DNA of 64,000 bases from Cylindrobasidium torrendii FP15055 ss-10 (taxonomy: Eukaryota > Basidiomycota > Agaricomycetes > Agaricales > Physalacriaceae): contig KN880509.1 of the NCBI GenBank assembly GCA_000934385.1, positions 40,873 through 104,872 of the forward strand. The letters run 5' to 3'. Shown here piece by piece: positions 12,301-22,761 of this stretch. How positions within the stretch are numbered: position 1 is the stretch's first letter; the number at the start of each line of letters is the position of its first letter. The position numbers and the translations under genes are program-made. A model generated the notes under the pieces. The model worked only from the letters and a program-made list of their open reading frames with translations, had not been told where the DNA came from and did no database searches.

Positions 12301-12415
12301 TCGTGTGGAACGACCATCATTTTCGGACGGAATTGTCGAATAGGCCCCGGAGGCCTCTTTGCATATAGGACATGTCTGCATCCATCTGCTACCGACTCTC
12401 CACCCTCCTCCCACC
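9353..12415. other. 3-kb gene-poor region
   Basis: No convincing gene was found on either strand. The longest open frames are minus-strand 10197-10649 and 10480-10794. They overlap in different frames and contain a protein-like piece (RQLRVQQPQSTFRYVRGE), but no family was recognised. Small local repeats occur, such as CTCAG-rich sequence at 11660-11690. No terminal repeats, reverse transcriptase or transposase motif was seen. The final ~250 bp are probably promoter and leader of the Galpha gene. Confidence 0.5.
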
Positions 12416-14223
12416 ATGGTGACCCGTCCAGACGATATCAACCCATTTACGAACACCATTCGACCACCGCCGAACGAGACGCCCACGGAAATGACGGCGC
12501 GGCTGAAAAGCGAGGAAGAAGCGAAACGCAGGAGTGACAAGATTGATGAAGACATCCAACAAGCGCGAAAGCAGGCGAAACGTGAACGCAACATTGTCAA
12601 GGTCTTGTTGCTGGGACAGGCAGAGAGCGGTGCGTAGCCAGATATTCATTGATTAGGTCGTCGTACTCAAAGCGCTGTTTAGGCAAATCTACCACACTGA
12701 AGAGTGCGTTGAATGCGTTTTCTTCTTTTACATCTCTCATGGACAACACCAGATTTCCGTATGTGCTATGCCCCTCAGGATTGGGAACGCGAACGAGCAG
12801 GCTGGCGCGCCGTCGTCCAATTGAACGTTGTGCGCTCAATCGTTTCCATTCTCAACATTGTCGAGGCCGAAATAAACGGGGAACCAGTGCACGATTACAG
12901 CGGCAGCGACAGTGACTCCGATGCCAGTCTCCTCGAGGACACATTCCGCTTCACCCCTTCGCACCAACTTCTCGTCGTGAAGCTAGCAGCCCTGCGAAGT
13001 GTCGAGACCGACCTCCAGCGCACTCTTGGCTTGGGTGTCGATGCAGCCCAGTTTTCTCTTTCCATGTCGGCTACTCCGTTCGACGCTTACAACACCGGCA
13101 GCAGCGCCCGCCGTAAAACTCGGGAGCTAGCAGTCCGGCACTGGGCGCAAGCTGTCAAGACCAATGACAACGTTCGATCTATCGACTCGGTAGCAGAAGT
13201 TCTGGCCAATCTGAAGAACGAGATGATAACCCTCTGGAATGATAAGACCGTGCAGCTGGTGCTGGAACGCCGGCGGATGCGTCTCCCAGATTCTGCCGAA
13301 TTGTAAGTATATCCAATTTTTTTTTCATCCAACACATCCGCCTCATCCTCCTGTGACAGCTTCCTCGCACAACTTGACCGAATCGCCACCCGAACTTACT
13401 CAGTGTCCGACGATGATATCGTGAGAGCGCGTGCGTCCCAACACCCGTCCTGCCATCATCTGGTTAGATTCTGATCGTCCTGGAAGGTTTGAGGACCGTC
13501 GGTATCCAAGAATACGAGGTCCAGTTCAACCATAGTCCCGTGGAAGTTCCCCTGGTGGATGGCGCCTGGAAATGGCGCATCTACGATGTGGGCGGCTGCC
13601 GCACAATGGTATGTGCTTCGCCACTGCCAGACGGTGGATGCTTAACCGGCTCGGGCAGCGTGCGGCATGGCTCCCTTTCTTCGAGAACACAAATGCGGTG
13701 ATCTTCATGTGCCCTCTCTCTTGCTTCGACGAGCGTCTGGATGAGGACCCGGCCGTGAACAGGCTCGAGGACTCGACTATTCTCTGGCAGGCAATTTGCT
13801 CGACAAAGATACTTGAGCGCACTCAACTCATTGTCTTTATGAACAAGTGTGATTTGCTCAAGCGCAAGCTGAAGCAGGGTGTCCAAGTCAAGAATTACTT
13901 GACCAGTTATGGTTCACGCCCTAATACTGTCCGCGAAGTCGTATCATGTTTGTCTTTCTCTTTTCCTGTCGGCGACTGGCGCTTACTATCGACTTGCAGA
14001 CCTTCGTGACAGGTTCAAGGACATGCAGCACAAGCTATCACCGCGCCCGCGACACACGTATATCTATCCTACCACCGTCACAGACACACGAGAAACTGCA
14101 AAAACCCTGGAAACAGGTGCGCCCACCCGCCCACCTCCCTGATCTCACCGCGTGCTCACCCTTTCTCTCGTAGTTCGCGACGGTGTCATTCGTGAAAATC
14201 TTTCCAACTCTCAACTGTTGTAG
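12416..14223 (+). CDS. Atypical heterotrimeric G protein alpha subunit
   Basis: Eight exons (12416-12629, 12683-12703, 12753-13302, 13360-13430, 13487-13608, 13659-13947, 14000-14116, 14174-14223) encode 477 residues, against about 350 for a standard Galpha. The P-loop is LLLGQAESGKST, switch I is RARLRTVGIQE (catalytic Arg and Mg-binding Thr kept), G3 is DVGGCRTM, G4 is FMNKCDLL and G5 is TTVTDTRE. The switch II Gln of GGQ is Cys. The N-terminus is MVTRPDD with no Gly2 for myristoylation, and the end is NLSNSQLL. Extra sequence (about residues 120-190, acidic SGSDSDSD) lies in the helical domain. The role is presumably pheromone or nutrient receptor signalling at a membrane, but altered GTP hydrolysis is likely. 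A 21-nt microexon encodes part of the P-loop. Confidence 0.9.
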
Positions 14224-15260
14224 ACTGCGCTGTACTTTTTTAATTCACATACCCACATTCGCCCGTAGCCATTTCCCTTAGCTTCCTTGTACCATCACGT
14301 TCCGTTGTATATGTAAACCTGCGTTGGGATAATAGATGCCCTGTTACTGTACCACTTTTTGACACTTTACTGTTTTCCCTCATCTGCTCGGTGTTGTACC
14401 CTCCGCCGTTGTCTGCGCCCTGGACGAGGCCGCACAGTTGCGACCTGCACAGGACTCGAGTTATCACGGCTACCAGAACATTGTCATTGGGTCTCCGTTA
14501 CCAAAAAAGTCGACTGCGCTTCTTTTCGCCTCGGTTTTGCTCACTTCACGGCGTCGCACGTCTTTCGCACAAAGAAACCTCCGACGAGCGCCTCAATCTA
14601 ATCCATTTTCGAAAGTTTGACAAGTGCACGCCGTCGGGAATGGGGATGTCGGCGGGCCAGAGAGCGGACAGCTTTGGCAGCCAGGTAAGTGCCTTCATCT
14701 AGTGCCTCCGTAACCCGTTCTTTTCTTCTCTCCCTCGAAATCAATCTTCTCCCGTACCAGACTCTCATACTCACCTGACTTTTTCGAAGATTTCCTGTCG
14801 ATTTGGGGTCTCGACGGACAATGCGAAGTGCCATGCATCACCGAACAGATGCTTATATGACCAACGCAAATCACGAGCGTTGTATCAGCCATTGGATCAC
14901 TGACCTTACCGATGGTGCCTCGCTCAGGAATGGCAATGGTTCACTTCGGGGAAACGAACCACACAGACGGCAGCTATCATCCGGCCATGTTCAAAAGGAC
15001 TCACTTTCGTGAGGAAGGGCGCTAACCAAAGACTTGGCCGACAGTTAGGCAAGGCTTTTGCAGCCGCCACATTAAATCAAACACATCCTCACACGCGTAC
15101 TGACCGTCGACATGTAGTTGAAGTAGAGTTGGAATAAGATGATGATTGAAATTGAGTGAGAAAACAAGTAAATGTGCAGGAAGCATGATGTGTTTCGAGG
15201 TAAAATTGCTGAGCGAAATCATTGTCCTCTGGAGTTTGTCGAAAGCAAGCAAACTCGTGC
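14224..15260. other. Intergenic region after the Galpha gene
   Basis: About 1 kb with no supported gene. An open frame at 14391-14702 is basic and Arg-rich with no family resemblance. A good-looking donor (CAGGTAAGTG near 14683) and a pyrimidine-rich acceptor near 14760 suggest a possible transcript, but the joined frames stop quickly. The 3' ends of the two convergent genes fall here. Confidence 0.4.
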
Positions 15261-16545
15261 TCAGCTCCAGACCTGATCTGCCTCTACTTCTCTCGGGGCG
15301 CGCTCTACTCTCCCCGCCTGTGTGCTAGATCCATTGTGCAGGCCTGGGTGGTCAGTGTCGTCGCCGGGCAAGCTAACACTGTTGTCTTGATAGAACTTGC
15401 TATAAATCAACGAACCCAGAAGCCCAACGGGGTGCAGAACGGTAAACACAATTGCGGTAATCTTCAGAGCCATCATTAGCCAAAGTATAGACGACAATGA
15501 AGCAAACATACGTAGACTGGGGCGGGCTTGGGTCGCATCGTGAACAGCGCTACGCATACCCATGTCGCGGCCACACACCAAACGATATCGCGTCTGAAAA
15601 CGACAACCAACCAGCCCAGGAAGTTCGTGCCAAAAACGACACCGAACCCTGCCCACTGGTACAAGTCATAATCCTCTGGGGGACCGGGTGCGGAGGGCGT
15701 ATGGGTGAGTCCAAGTGTGATGCTAAACAACCTTAGTATATATGAGCATTCGACGTCGGAAAGAGGCGCACAATAAAGACAGAGGAAATATGAGAGACAG
15801 TTGGAGTACAAGGAAGAATCGCATCGGCGCATGGATAAGAGCCGTGTCCAAAGGCCGCTTGTTTGTAGGTCGGTGGTATATGAGAAGAACGAGGTTTGAA
15901 TACAACAGGCAAGCTAATATTATGCCCTGGAAAACTGTGGCAGCTAGAAACCATTTCATGATCTGAAATGCGATAAGATATATACCCGAAGAATAAGTGT
16001 GACGCGTACCCAGCAAATCGCCCAAAACGCCATGACCCAATTTGCAATGACCAGCGGGAAACCAGGTCCTTTGATGAGCGTCTGCTTCGTCTCTGGCTTG
16101 CGTGCAATGACAAGCAGGATACAGTATCCTAGCTGCATGGCGTAGAGTGCGATGAGGTATGTAGCGACCGCACTAGGTCTTGGGGTTATTACAGTAGGAT
16201 ACTGCTTCGCAATCGTCCCTATTTGGCTTCAGTCATGAGGAAAGGAAATCATGGAGTACGACGCACCCATAGACGGGTTGACAACGAATGCACATATCGA
16301 GAGGGCCGCAATGTTGATGAGCAGTGAAAGGGGGGTGAGAACTTGTAGCCTGTCCCGAGTTAATGTTTGTACAACTTGTTTGGGCCAGAAACGCACCGTA
16401 TGAGAGTCATGTAATCCCGCACGGCTGGGTGCGAGAAGTCAACCGGTAAGCCTTCCATCGCTGGTAAAGGGAGTTTTTCGTCTGAACTACGTGGTGGTAT
16501 AAGGCCAGCCAGCAATACCCTATAAGACATGACGCAGTGGGGCAT
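15261..16545 (-). CDS. Polytopic membrane protein of unknown function
   Basis: At least five minus-strand exons join into a protein with about seven hydrophobic segments. In order these include VMSYRVLLAGLIPP, LTPLSLLINIAALSICAFVV, ATYLIALYAMQLGYCILLVI, FPLVIANWVMAFWAICW, MKWFLAATVFQGIILACLLY, DYDLYQWAGFGVVFGTNFLG and ITAIVFTVLHPVGLLGSLIY. The last intron (48 nt, donor after the codon for VY near 15525) removes a stop-prone stretch. The start at 16545 (MPHCVMSYRV) is the first Met ahead of the first hydrophobic segment. The topology is receptor- or transporter-like, but no named family was recognised. Similar orphan membrane proteins are common in agaricomycetes (general knowledge). Confidence 0.65.
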
Positions 16546-17035
16546 GTTGACGATCGCGTCGGCTGTGAATGACAGATGATGTCACCATCCAACCAACGCG
16601 TGAATAAACGCTGCTTAAGCTTATAGAAGGTAGATGAAAGAGAATTCGACATATCCAAAGCAAGTTTGGCGATGGATACGGGATGAGCCCATGGGATCGG
16701 AGTCCGCTGTACATATAAATATTCTACTAACAACTGGCATGCCACTTTCGTGTGTCATATAGTAGCCGACAAGAATACTCACAAAGACATCGTGGGCGTA
16801 ACTACTTTATTATAATCGTTCATGAATATTTCTTGCTTAGAAGATCAACTGGTTAATGAGAGGCTCGTGTCCAGTTCCTGGCATTCCTTCTTTAACTTGG
16901 GGTACACAAGGTTAACTGTTTATAAATACAAGTAGTTAAAATGTAATACATGGATCGTGGTCTAGGGAAACAATAGCATGATAAAAGAAAAACAATTGCA
17001 GAAGCCATAAATCGTACAACACTCTGAGTGCTCGG
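16546..17035. other. Intergenic region
   Basis: 490 bp of AT-rich sequence (for example near 16920-16990) holding the presumed promoter of the membrane protein gene at 16545 and the 3' end of the gene at 17036. No gene was seen. Confidence 0.4.
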
Positions 17036-17795
17036 TCAGGCCTTCGAACCACCACTGTGCATCCTCTTGTGCGCCTCGAATATCTTCGCGCAGCTCATCC
17101 TGTGTTCTTCCCACGCCTTTAAGTCGACCCTACGTTCGTGTTGACTCCGTTTTACCTCGTCCTTTCCGTTCCAGACAGCAGTGCCACACTCCTTGCAATG
17201 GATGGCGACCTCCTTGAACTTATCCTTGCGGACCTTCGTGGCAAGAACAAACGGTTCGTCACGCAGCCATTTAAGAGCCGCGGGGAGAGTCACAAAATCG
17301 TTGTTCCCAACAGGGTCGGGTAGCTTGCGAAGGGACTCGTCGATTTTTTTGCGTGCGGGGTCATTGACTTTCTTGACGACACGAGTAACTTTCTTAGTCT
17401 TTGTTGGCTTGCCGGTGGTTTTACGAAGTTTCCGTGGACTGGAAGGTGGTTTGACTTGCGAATTGGACTCCGAGATCAGCGGCTCGTCGTCACTGCGAAA
17501 AGTTCAGTTAGTAGCTCTTGTCAATGCAAACGAGAACGCACTCTTTGTTCTCCTCAGTTTCCTTTGCATTCTCCTTCTCTTTATCCGTCTCCGGTGTCTT
17601 TCGTCGAATCGCTTCGCGGGTCTTCACATCGTTCACCCTCTCTTTCAAGAGGTGGTACAGCTCCGGCGCGTCCTTGGCAATCTCCTCCAGCTCCGGTGGG
17701 ATATTTCCAGCCATAAACTTCTCGATGAGGGTCGCCTCGAGAGCACGGGTAGTCGCGATTTTAGTAATCGTCGCATATTGGGGAACTCTAGACAT
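17036..17795 (-). CDS. Basic, probably nuclear protein with a Cys/His cluster
   Basis: Two exons are joined by an intron with a clear CTAAC branch site and a GCAG acceptor (about 17493-17538), giving NKDDDEPLISES across the join. The N-terminal half is helical (ATLIEKFMAGNIPPELEEIAK). The middle is Lys/Arg/Pro-rich (KPPSSPRKLRKTTGKPTKTKK), typical of nuclear targeting. The C-terminal domain contains CKECGTAVWNG, then W-EEHRMSC, a spacing that could bind zinc. No named family was recognised. Role unknown; a chromatin or nucleic-acid partner is only an inference from the basic linker. Confidence 0.65.
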
Positions 17796-18211
17796 TTTTG
17801 AGGAGAGGTGGTGGTAGTGGGTAGAGAGCTAACCAACTACGGAACCGAGTGTATTTATGTAATCTTTGGAAGCCTGTGTGGCCTTGTTGTGAGCGATCGG
17901 GGTCCCCGTGATCAGACATCAAGCTGACAAAACAAAGCATTGTTGCCATGGCGACATTCCCGATTAGTATAAAACAAAGTTGCACGATGAGGGAATGATA
18001 GGGGAAGTACGGCTCAGCTCAGTTGATCCTGGCATAATCGTGTTATCAAGAAAGCATGACAATCTACAATACTGCATTGTATTTAGAATGCAATCAGTTA
18101 CAGACAGTGTGCCATATTGGTAGAGCAAGTAGGATTATTCCATCCATACAAAGTTCAGCACGTAAATACAATAAGAAAGAGATTGTTCAATTCAAACGGG
18201 TCGTCCGATTT

Positions 18212-18864
18212 TTAAACCACCCAGAAGTCAAAGTTCTGTGCATCGATCCCTCTGCAAGCTGCCACAAACATTGCGTCTTCTGTCGTCGCCCCGATCTGCG
18301 CACATAACATGTCCGGCGTGGCTGTGATGTTGCAACCATACGCTGCTTGAGCTTGGCCGACTATACCGCCGATGTCGGCTTCGCAGAAGTCGCAGACGAT
18401 GCCCCATGCTTGGTCGCTGTAGTTAGGTCAGCACTGGCACCACAAGCGTCAATTGAAGATTACTCACTCAGTGGACGCATCTATCTGAAGTGAAAGGGTC
18501 TTATCTTTCAAAGTGGCCGCAAGGTTATCGTCCACGGTAGTCCTAGGATACGTTAGTACTTGACCACCTTTCCTGCCAAATCATGTGAGCCAAGCCCTCA
18601 CCGCAACGTGTATGTTGCCCATTCTCCACTTGTTGGGGTGGCTGTCCAGTCTGTCGCGTTGAAATGTCCAATGGGCGCTGTGACAGGCTGGCCAGCCTCG
18701 GCGGAGGGGTACCTCCATTCCCTCGCACTGTTGGAAATGCTGAAAGACCGGCCGGAAAAGTCGGGATGGCACATCATGGAGGGATCCTGGCGGCTGGAAA
18801 GTGACGTGGCTAGGACAGTCACGGAGGAGAATATGGCTGAAAGGGCGAGGGTGAAGGCAAACAT
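18212..18864 (-). CDS. Small secreted protein
   Basis: Three exons. The start at 18864 gives a signal peptide (MFAFTLALSAIFSSVTVLAT). A mature domain of about 160 residues follows with FSISNSAREWRYPS, GHFNATDW (possible N-glycosylation), SLQIDAST, DQAWGIVCDFCEAD, CNITATPDMLC and FVAACRGIDAQNFDFWVV before the stop. Six Cys are visible in the last exon and one near the N-terminus. Introns use GTGAGG and GTGAGT donors. No family recognised; it is likely exported. An in-frame upstream Met near 19002 would add a longer leader and is less likely. Confidence 0.65.
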
Positions 18865-19284
18865 GATCGTGAAGGCGAAGGTATGCAAAAGGAACTGGTC
18901 TCGAAACACCGGGATGAGTGCAAAAAAGATGAGAGTGCTCCTAGCTTTATAGCAACACAATGCCAAGGCGGTGCTTTGCTTACGTCTCGAAACCGAATAC
19001 ATGAGCGCCTGGTGAACGTGAACGTCGGAACCAGCGTCGACAGCGAGTTAGCGGCAAGTTCATGCCGTAACAGCGCTCCAAGACGCGCACGCTACGGAAC
19101 AGGTATCCCTTTTCATAGGAAAACCTAGCTTCACAGGCGGCAGGTTAAACAAGGTTGTAACATGTCAAATGTATGATAACCCTCAGATTGTGGGGATTTG
19201 CCTAGTTTCAAGGTCGTCGTTAGTCGGTAATAAGCACAAGTGTACTTTTAAAATGTGGCTCCTCAGGGCCCCATAAATGCAGCC

Positions 19285-19315
19285 ATGATGGATGATGGAT
19301 GATGGATGATGGATG
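19285..19315 (+). repeat. ATGATGG 7-bp tandem repeat
   Basis: Four full copies plus three bases of the unit ATGATGG lie about 125 bp upstream of the EMC2 start codon. The 7-bp unit is not a codon multiple, so the repeat is not coding. It also adds several upstream ATG triplets if the transcript starts before it. Confidence 0.9.
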
Positions 19316-19440
19316 TCGATGATGGCTTGGGCTGAAGCCGGATTGAAGCAACTTCAAGCACAGACTGGGAGTTATGATGGCCGCCATCAGAGGGCGGGTT
19401 GATCGTGCATCCTTGGCCCTCGAGGTTGTCACTTCCTACC

Positions 19441-20575
19441 ATGTCGCTCACTTCTACTCTTGAAACTCTGGCCCACTACCGCGCTCACAACACACGTGCA
19501 TCCAAAGATATAGTTGAGAAGGGCCATGTTGTATTGAAAGGCAGTGGGCTACGCAAACTTGGAGATGACAGTGCGTGTTCTTCTGTATGGATTCCTAGTA
19601 CAGCATCTCATATCATCAGGCTGGCAATTTCTCGAACAATATGCCTTGGCTGCTATAGACGTGGGGGACTTCGACTCCGCGGATGTACGCAAGAGGAGCT
19701 ACCCTAGCGCTAGCCACCATATTCACGAACAAATAGGATGCCCTCCAGCGGCTCACAGACCAATTCCCCGGCTCCCCACGCGTCGACGTCCTCGTTGGAA
19801 TAAGAATGGAGGCTACCGAGCCGAATGACACTGTTTTGAAGTACTACGACGAATTGATGACCGAGGACCCAGCCAACGCAGTGCGTTTGTCCCCCCGTTC
19901 GTTGAATTCATCACTCACCGTACCCATAGGCTGTATGGAAACGTCGGATATCCATGAAGCGTAGGCTTGGAAGGGTCGAGCAGGCCGTTCAAGACCTCAG
20001 TGAATACCTTGACACGTTTTATAACGACGTCGAAGGTTGGCTGGAACTGGCGGACATCTATTCGGCGTGTAACCAGTACGCAGCACCCATTTCCCCGCAC
20101 AATCATGCTGATACCCAGTAGATACACCCAATCTCTGCAATCTTTATCACACGTCCTCCTCCTTGCGCCTCAGAATCCCTTTTACATGCTTCGATTTGCG
20201 GAGACCGCATACACTGCCAACGATTTACAACTGGCATTGAAGACGGCCTTAGTTGTCATCGACATGGCTGAACGTGACGTGACTTCGTCCACAGAGACTC
20301 CGGCCACAGGAATTAGCATTCGTGCGTGGTGGTGCATCAAGCTGGTACGCATTTCTGCCCAATGCCCTACACCATATTTACGGTGGATCTAGTGCTCTCG
20401 AAAGCTTCTTGCACAGCCAAACTTGTCCTCCGCGTCTGGAACAACTGCCCCCAAGTCGCTCAGACTTATCGACGAGTTAGCGACGGAGAGAATGATGACC
20501 ACTTATTCGGTCACGGATAAACAAATCGCACAAGGGAGAGACGAGGTCGTCGGCTGGATGTCGGCTACGCCGTAG
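19441..20575 (+). CDS. EMC2: ER membrane protein complex subunit 2 (EMC2, TPR protein)
   Basis: EMC2 is the cytosolic TPR scaffold of the ER membrane complex, which inserts tail-anchored and multipass proteins. The spliced protein starts MSLTSTLETLAHYRAHNTR and has tandem TPR-like helices: WQFLEQYALAAIDVGDFDSAD, DALQRLTDQFPGSPRVDVL, VLKYYDELMTEDPANA, VWKRRISMKRRLGRVEQAVQ and YLDTFYNDVEGWLELADIY. The family pattern of NAxxxKRR followed by W-LA-IY is clear. Introns are at about 19570, 19685, 19880, 20075 and 20340. The C-terminus is KQIAQGRDEVVGWMSATP. There is no membrane segment, as expected. Start chosen as the first in-frame ATG, just after the 7-bp repeat. Confidence 0.85.
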
Positions 20576-20698
20576 AGCTTCCTTGTCCCATCTAGAGACA
20601 GGCAGCAGGAATTAGGGCCAATGCTATACCACCTCGTAAAGGCTCCAGTGGATCCAGCGCTACGCCCACAAACAAGACTTTTACACGGGTCGGGGGAC

Positions 20699-21727
20699 CT
20701 AAGATTTGGATGAGATCGTTATACAGCGAGAATAAAGTCCACACACTTGAGCCACAGCGTCGTTCACAAGGTCCTGCAATAGCCTTGTGATGCTCAACAC
20801 TATTTCGTACGTCTGTGCTGGGCATTCATGTTTCGCTCTTGCCTCCCAGATACCCGTCAATTCGCTCACAAAGTTGCCCTTCGGATGCTCCTTCACTCGC
20901 TCCCGTGCATCCCCAAGCATGAACGCGACCCATCGATGCCCAAACGGCCATGTTCGTTGACTGACAGGGTCATTCAATGATACAATCAGCTGGCATCTAC
21001 AAGTTGGTTTACTGAGAGAGCGCCATGCTGTTGCGGACGAGTGCAACAGTAAGCCTGTCCCGCTGTGTTTCCCTGCGAGAACGCTGCTGGCGGCATCACT
21101 GCATGCCCAGAGGTATTCGTTGATTTCGGCGTTGCGTGCGGGGAGGGGATTCGTTACTTGCATGCGGCCAAATTCCCGTAAGGACATGTTCAATGCTGGC
21201 TCCATTCGTGCGAGCAGAGCTACACGTTCAGCCCGTTGGATAGCTCTTTCTGAATCTTGGACAAGGTCCCTCCACTCGAAAAAGCGGGAAACCTCAAGAA
21301 TGCGACGAGGATCCACAGTATGCAAAGATGCGTTCAGAATGGTCTTGAGCTTGAGCATTGCGTGATCCATAATGTACTTGCGAAGTGTGTCGAAGATAAT
21401 GTCGGCTTGTGGGTGGGAGACAATGGCAATGGCGGTGGGCTCGTGTCCGGGGGAACATAGGTGCAGAATGAAATCGATAACATCTCGACTCTCTGCCACT
21501 GGAAGTACGGTTTGCCCATCGTCTGTTTCTGCAGCTATGCCGTCTTCGAGGACATGCGCGAAAAACACGGAGTGGAATTGAAGAAACTGTTTGTGGACGT
21601 GAATAGATCCTCCGTCGCTGGTCCGCAGAATCATGTCGGCATTGTTGTTGTCAAATGGGTTGGGTGGAAGATGCGCGAGCGCCATGTCAGCCTGTGCAAA
21701 GGACGCGTAGGGTATCGACGAAGACAC
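20699..21727 (-). CDS. BTB/POZ domain protein
   Basis: The N-terminal ~110 residues form a BTB domain: NADMILRTSDGGSIHVHKQF, LQFHSVFFAHVLEDG, VLPVAESRDVIDFILHLC. BTB domains mediate dimerisation and often recruit Cullin-3, but this fungal group with a long uncharacterised C-terminal half has no known partner. The C-terminal part has helices (RRILEVSRFFEWRDLVQDSERAI) and no Kelch or MATH repeats. It reads as one 342-codon frame. The extreme 3' end could be spliced, since a GTGTGT donor follows AVAQ near 20748. It is divergent from URM1 with a 185-bp spacer. Confidence 0.8.
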   Translation of the reverse strand: MSSSIPYASFAQADMALAHLPPNPFDNNNADMILRTSDGGSIHVHKQFLQFHSVFFAHVLEDGIAAETDDGQTVLPVAESRDVIDFILHLCSPGHEPTAIAIVSHPQADIIFDTLRKYIMDHAMLKLKTILNASLHTVDPRRILEVSRFFEWRDLVQDSERAIQRAERVALLARMEPALNMSLREFGRMQVTNPLPARNAEINEYLWACSDAASSVLAGKHSGTGLLLHSSATAWRSLSKPTCRCQLIVSLNDPVSQRTWPFGHRWVAFMLGDARERVKEHPKGNFVSELTGIWEARAKHECPAQTYEIVLSITRLLQDLVNDAVAQVCGLYSRCITISSKS

Positions 21728-21912
21728 TGCTTTTGGTCAAAATATAGGACAAGCAGAATATCAATTGGCAAAAGTGAGAATACAACAGCTGGCGGCGGCG
21801 ATGGTGGTGGTAAGCAGCCAAAAGCATCCGATCGTCTTGATCTCCAATTTCATCCCTCCTACTCACCTCGGCACACCACTACCACTGCATACCACCGGCC
21901 GACTTCATTTCG

Positions 21913-22284
21913 ATGGCATCCGAAAATACTCTCAAGGTCAAAATCGAGTTCGGTGGTGGTCTCGAGCTACTTTTTGACAACAAACGGATTTATGACCTGG
22001 AGCTGCCTGCCACCTTCGAGGACGACCAGCCATCGAACGTGGATTTCTTAATACGCTATATGCGTGACAAGCTATTGAAGGAGAGAGTTGAGCTTTTCAT
22101 GGAGAAGGATACGATGTATGTGTTAGCTATTTTCCCATGAGACTTCGCTGAACGTATTTGTTCCAGACGACCAGGCATCTTGGTGCTAATCAATGATACG
22201 GACTGGGAGCTTGAGGGAGAAAAGGACTATGCGCTGAAGGATGGAGATGAGATTGTATTCATTTCGACACTGCATGGAGGGTAA
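21913..22284 (+). CDS. URM1: Ubiquitin-related modifier Urm1
   Basis: Urm1 is a sulfur carrier for tRNA thiolation and a protein modifier. Two exons (21913-22115 and 22167-22284) encode 106 residues, normal for the family. Visible features are [19 protein letters not shown], the [15 protein letters not shown] helix, [31 protein letters not shown] and the diglycine C-terminus directly before TAA. That GG end is what the E1 Uba4 thiocarboxylates. Splicing joins DT to IRPGILV in frame. The upstream spacer is shared with the divergent BTB gene. Confidence 0.97.
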
Positions 22285-22761
22285 GGGTCCCAGCACCGAA
22301 CGTGGATATCTTGCCTTCAAAGTGCGTTTTCTCTGAATCCTTCCTGTGCAGCACTGATAGAGTCCAGACGTACGCCATGTTTATACCTTCGATACTCTTT
22401 ATACGCTATCTATGCTGTCGTGATGCAATTTATTTGAGAATGCCCTGCTTGATTCGCGAGCTCTCGTCGAATACGTCTAGTTATCAAGTCCATTGGATAC
22501 TTGGATGCCATCTGCCAAGAGGGAGGTCAATCTGCTACTGGCATTGCAAGTATGAACAGATTCTCGTCGAGCCACATATTGTTCGGGGCGGCGGGGAAAG
22601 TGTATGTAGTGCAATGTGACTTGAAGGAGCCTTTTGAGAGCGCCCGTCGTAAAATTACTAATGAGTACATTCGTGGTTCACCTGTGTTTCCCCATCATAC
22701 ATAAAAGTCGCTTCATCGCTATACTACCGTCGGTTTCACCGGGATGCACATTCGCGACCGG
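22285..22761. other. Convergent 3' region between URM1 and PPX1
   Basis: 477 bp between two convergent genes. Short open frames at 22302-22619 and 22501-22704 overlap in different phases and show no family features. It probably contains only 3' untranslated sequence. Confidence 0.45.

Noticed and set aside
14391..14702. A 103-codon basic plus-strand frame after the Galpha gene
   Set aside because: Arg-rich, without motif or promoter. The possible intron downstream leads to early stops.
18560..18952. A 130-codon plus-strand frame opposite the small secreted protein
   Set aside because: The minus-strand spliced gene has a signal peptide and clean introns; the plus frame is its shadow.
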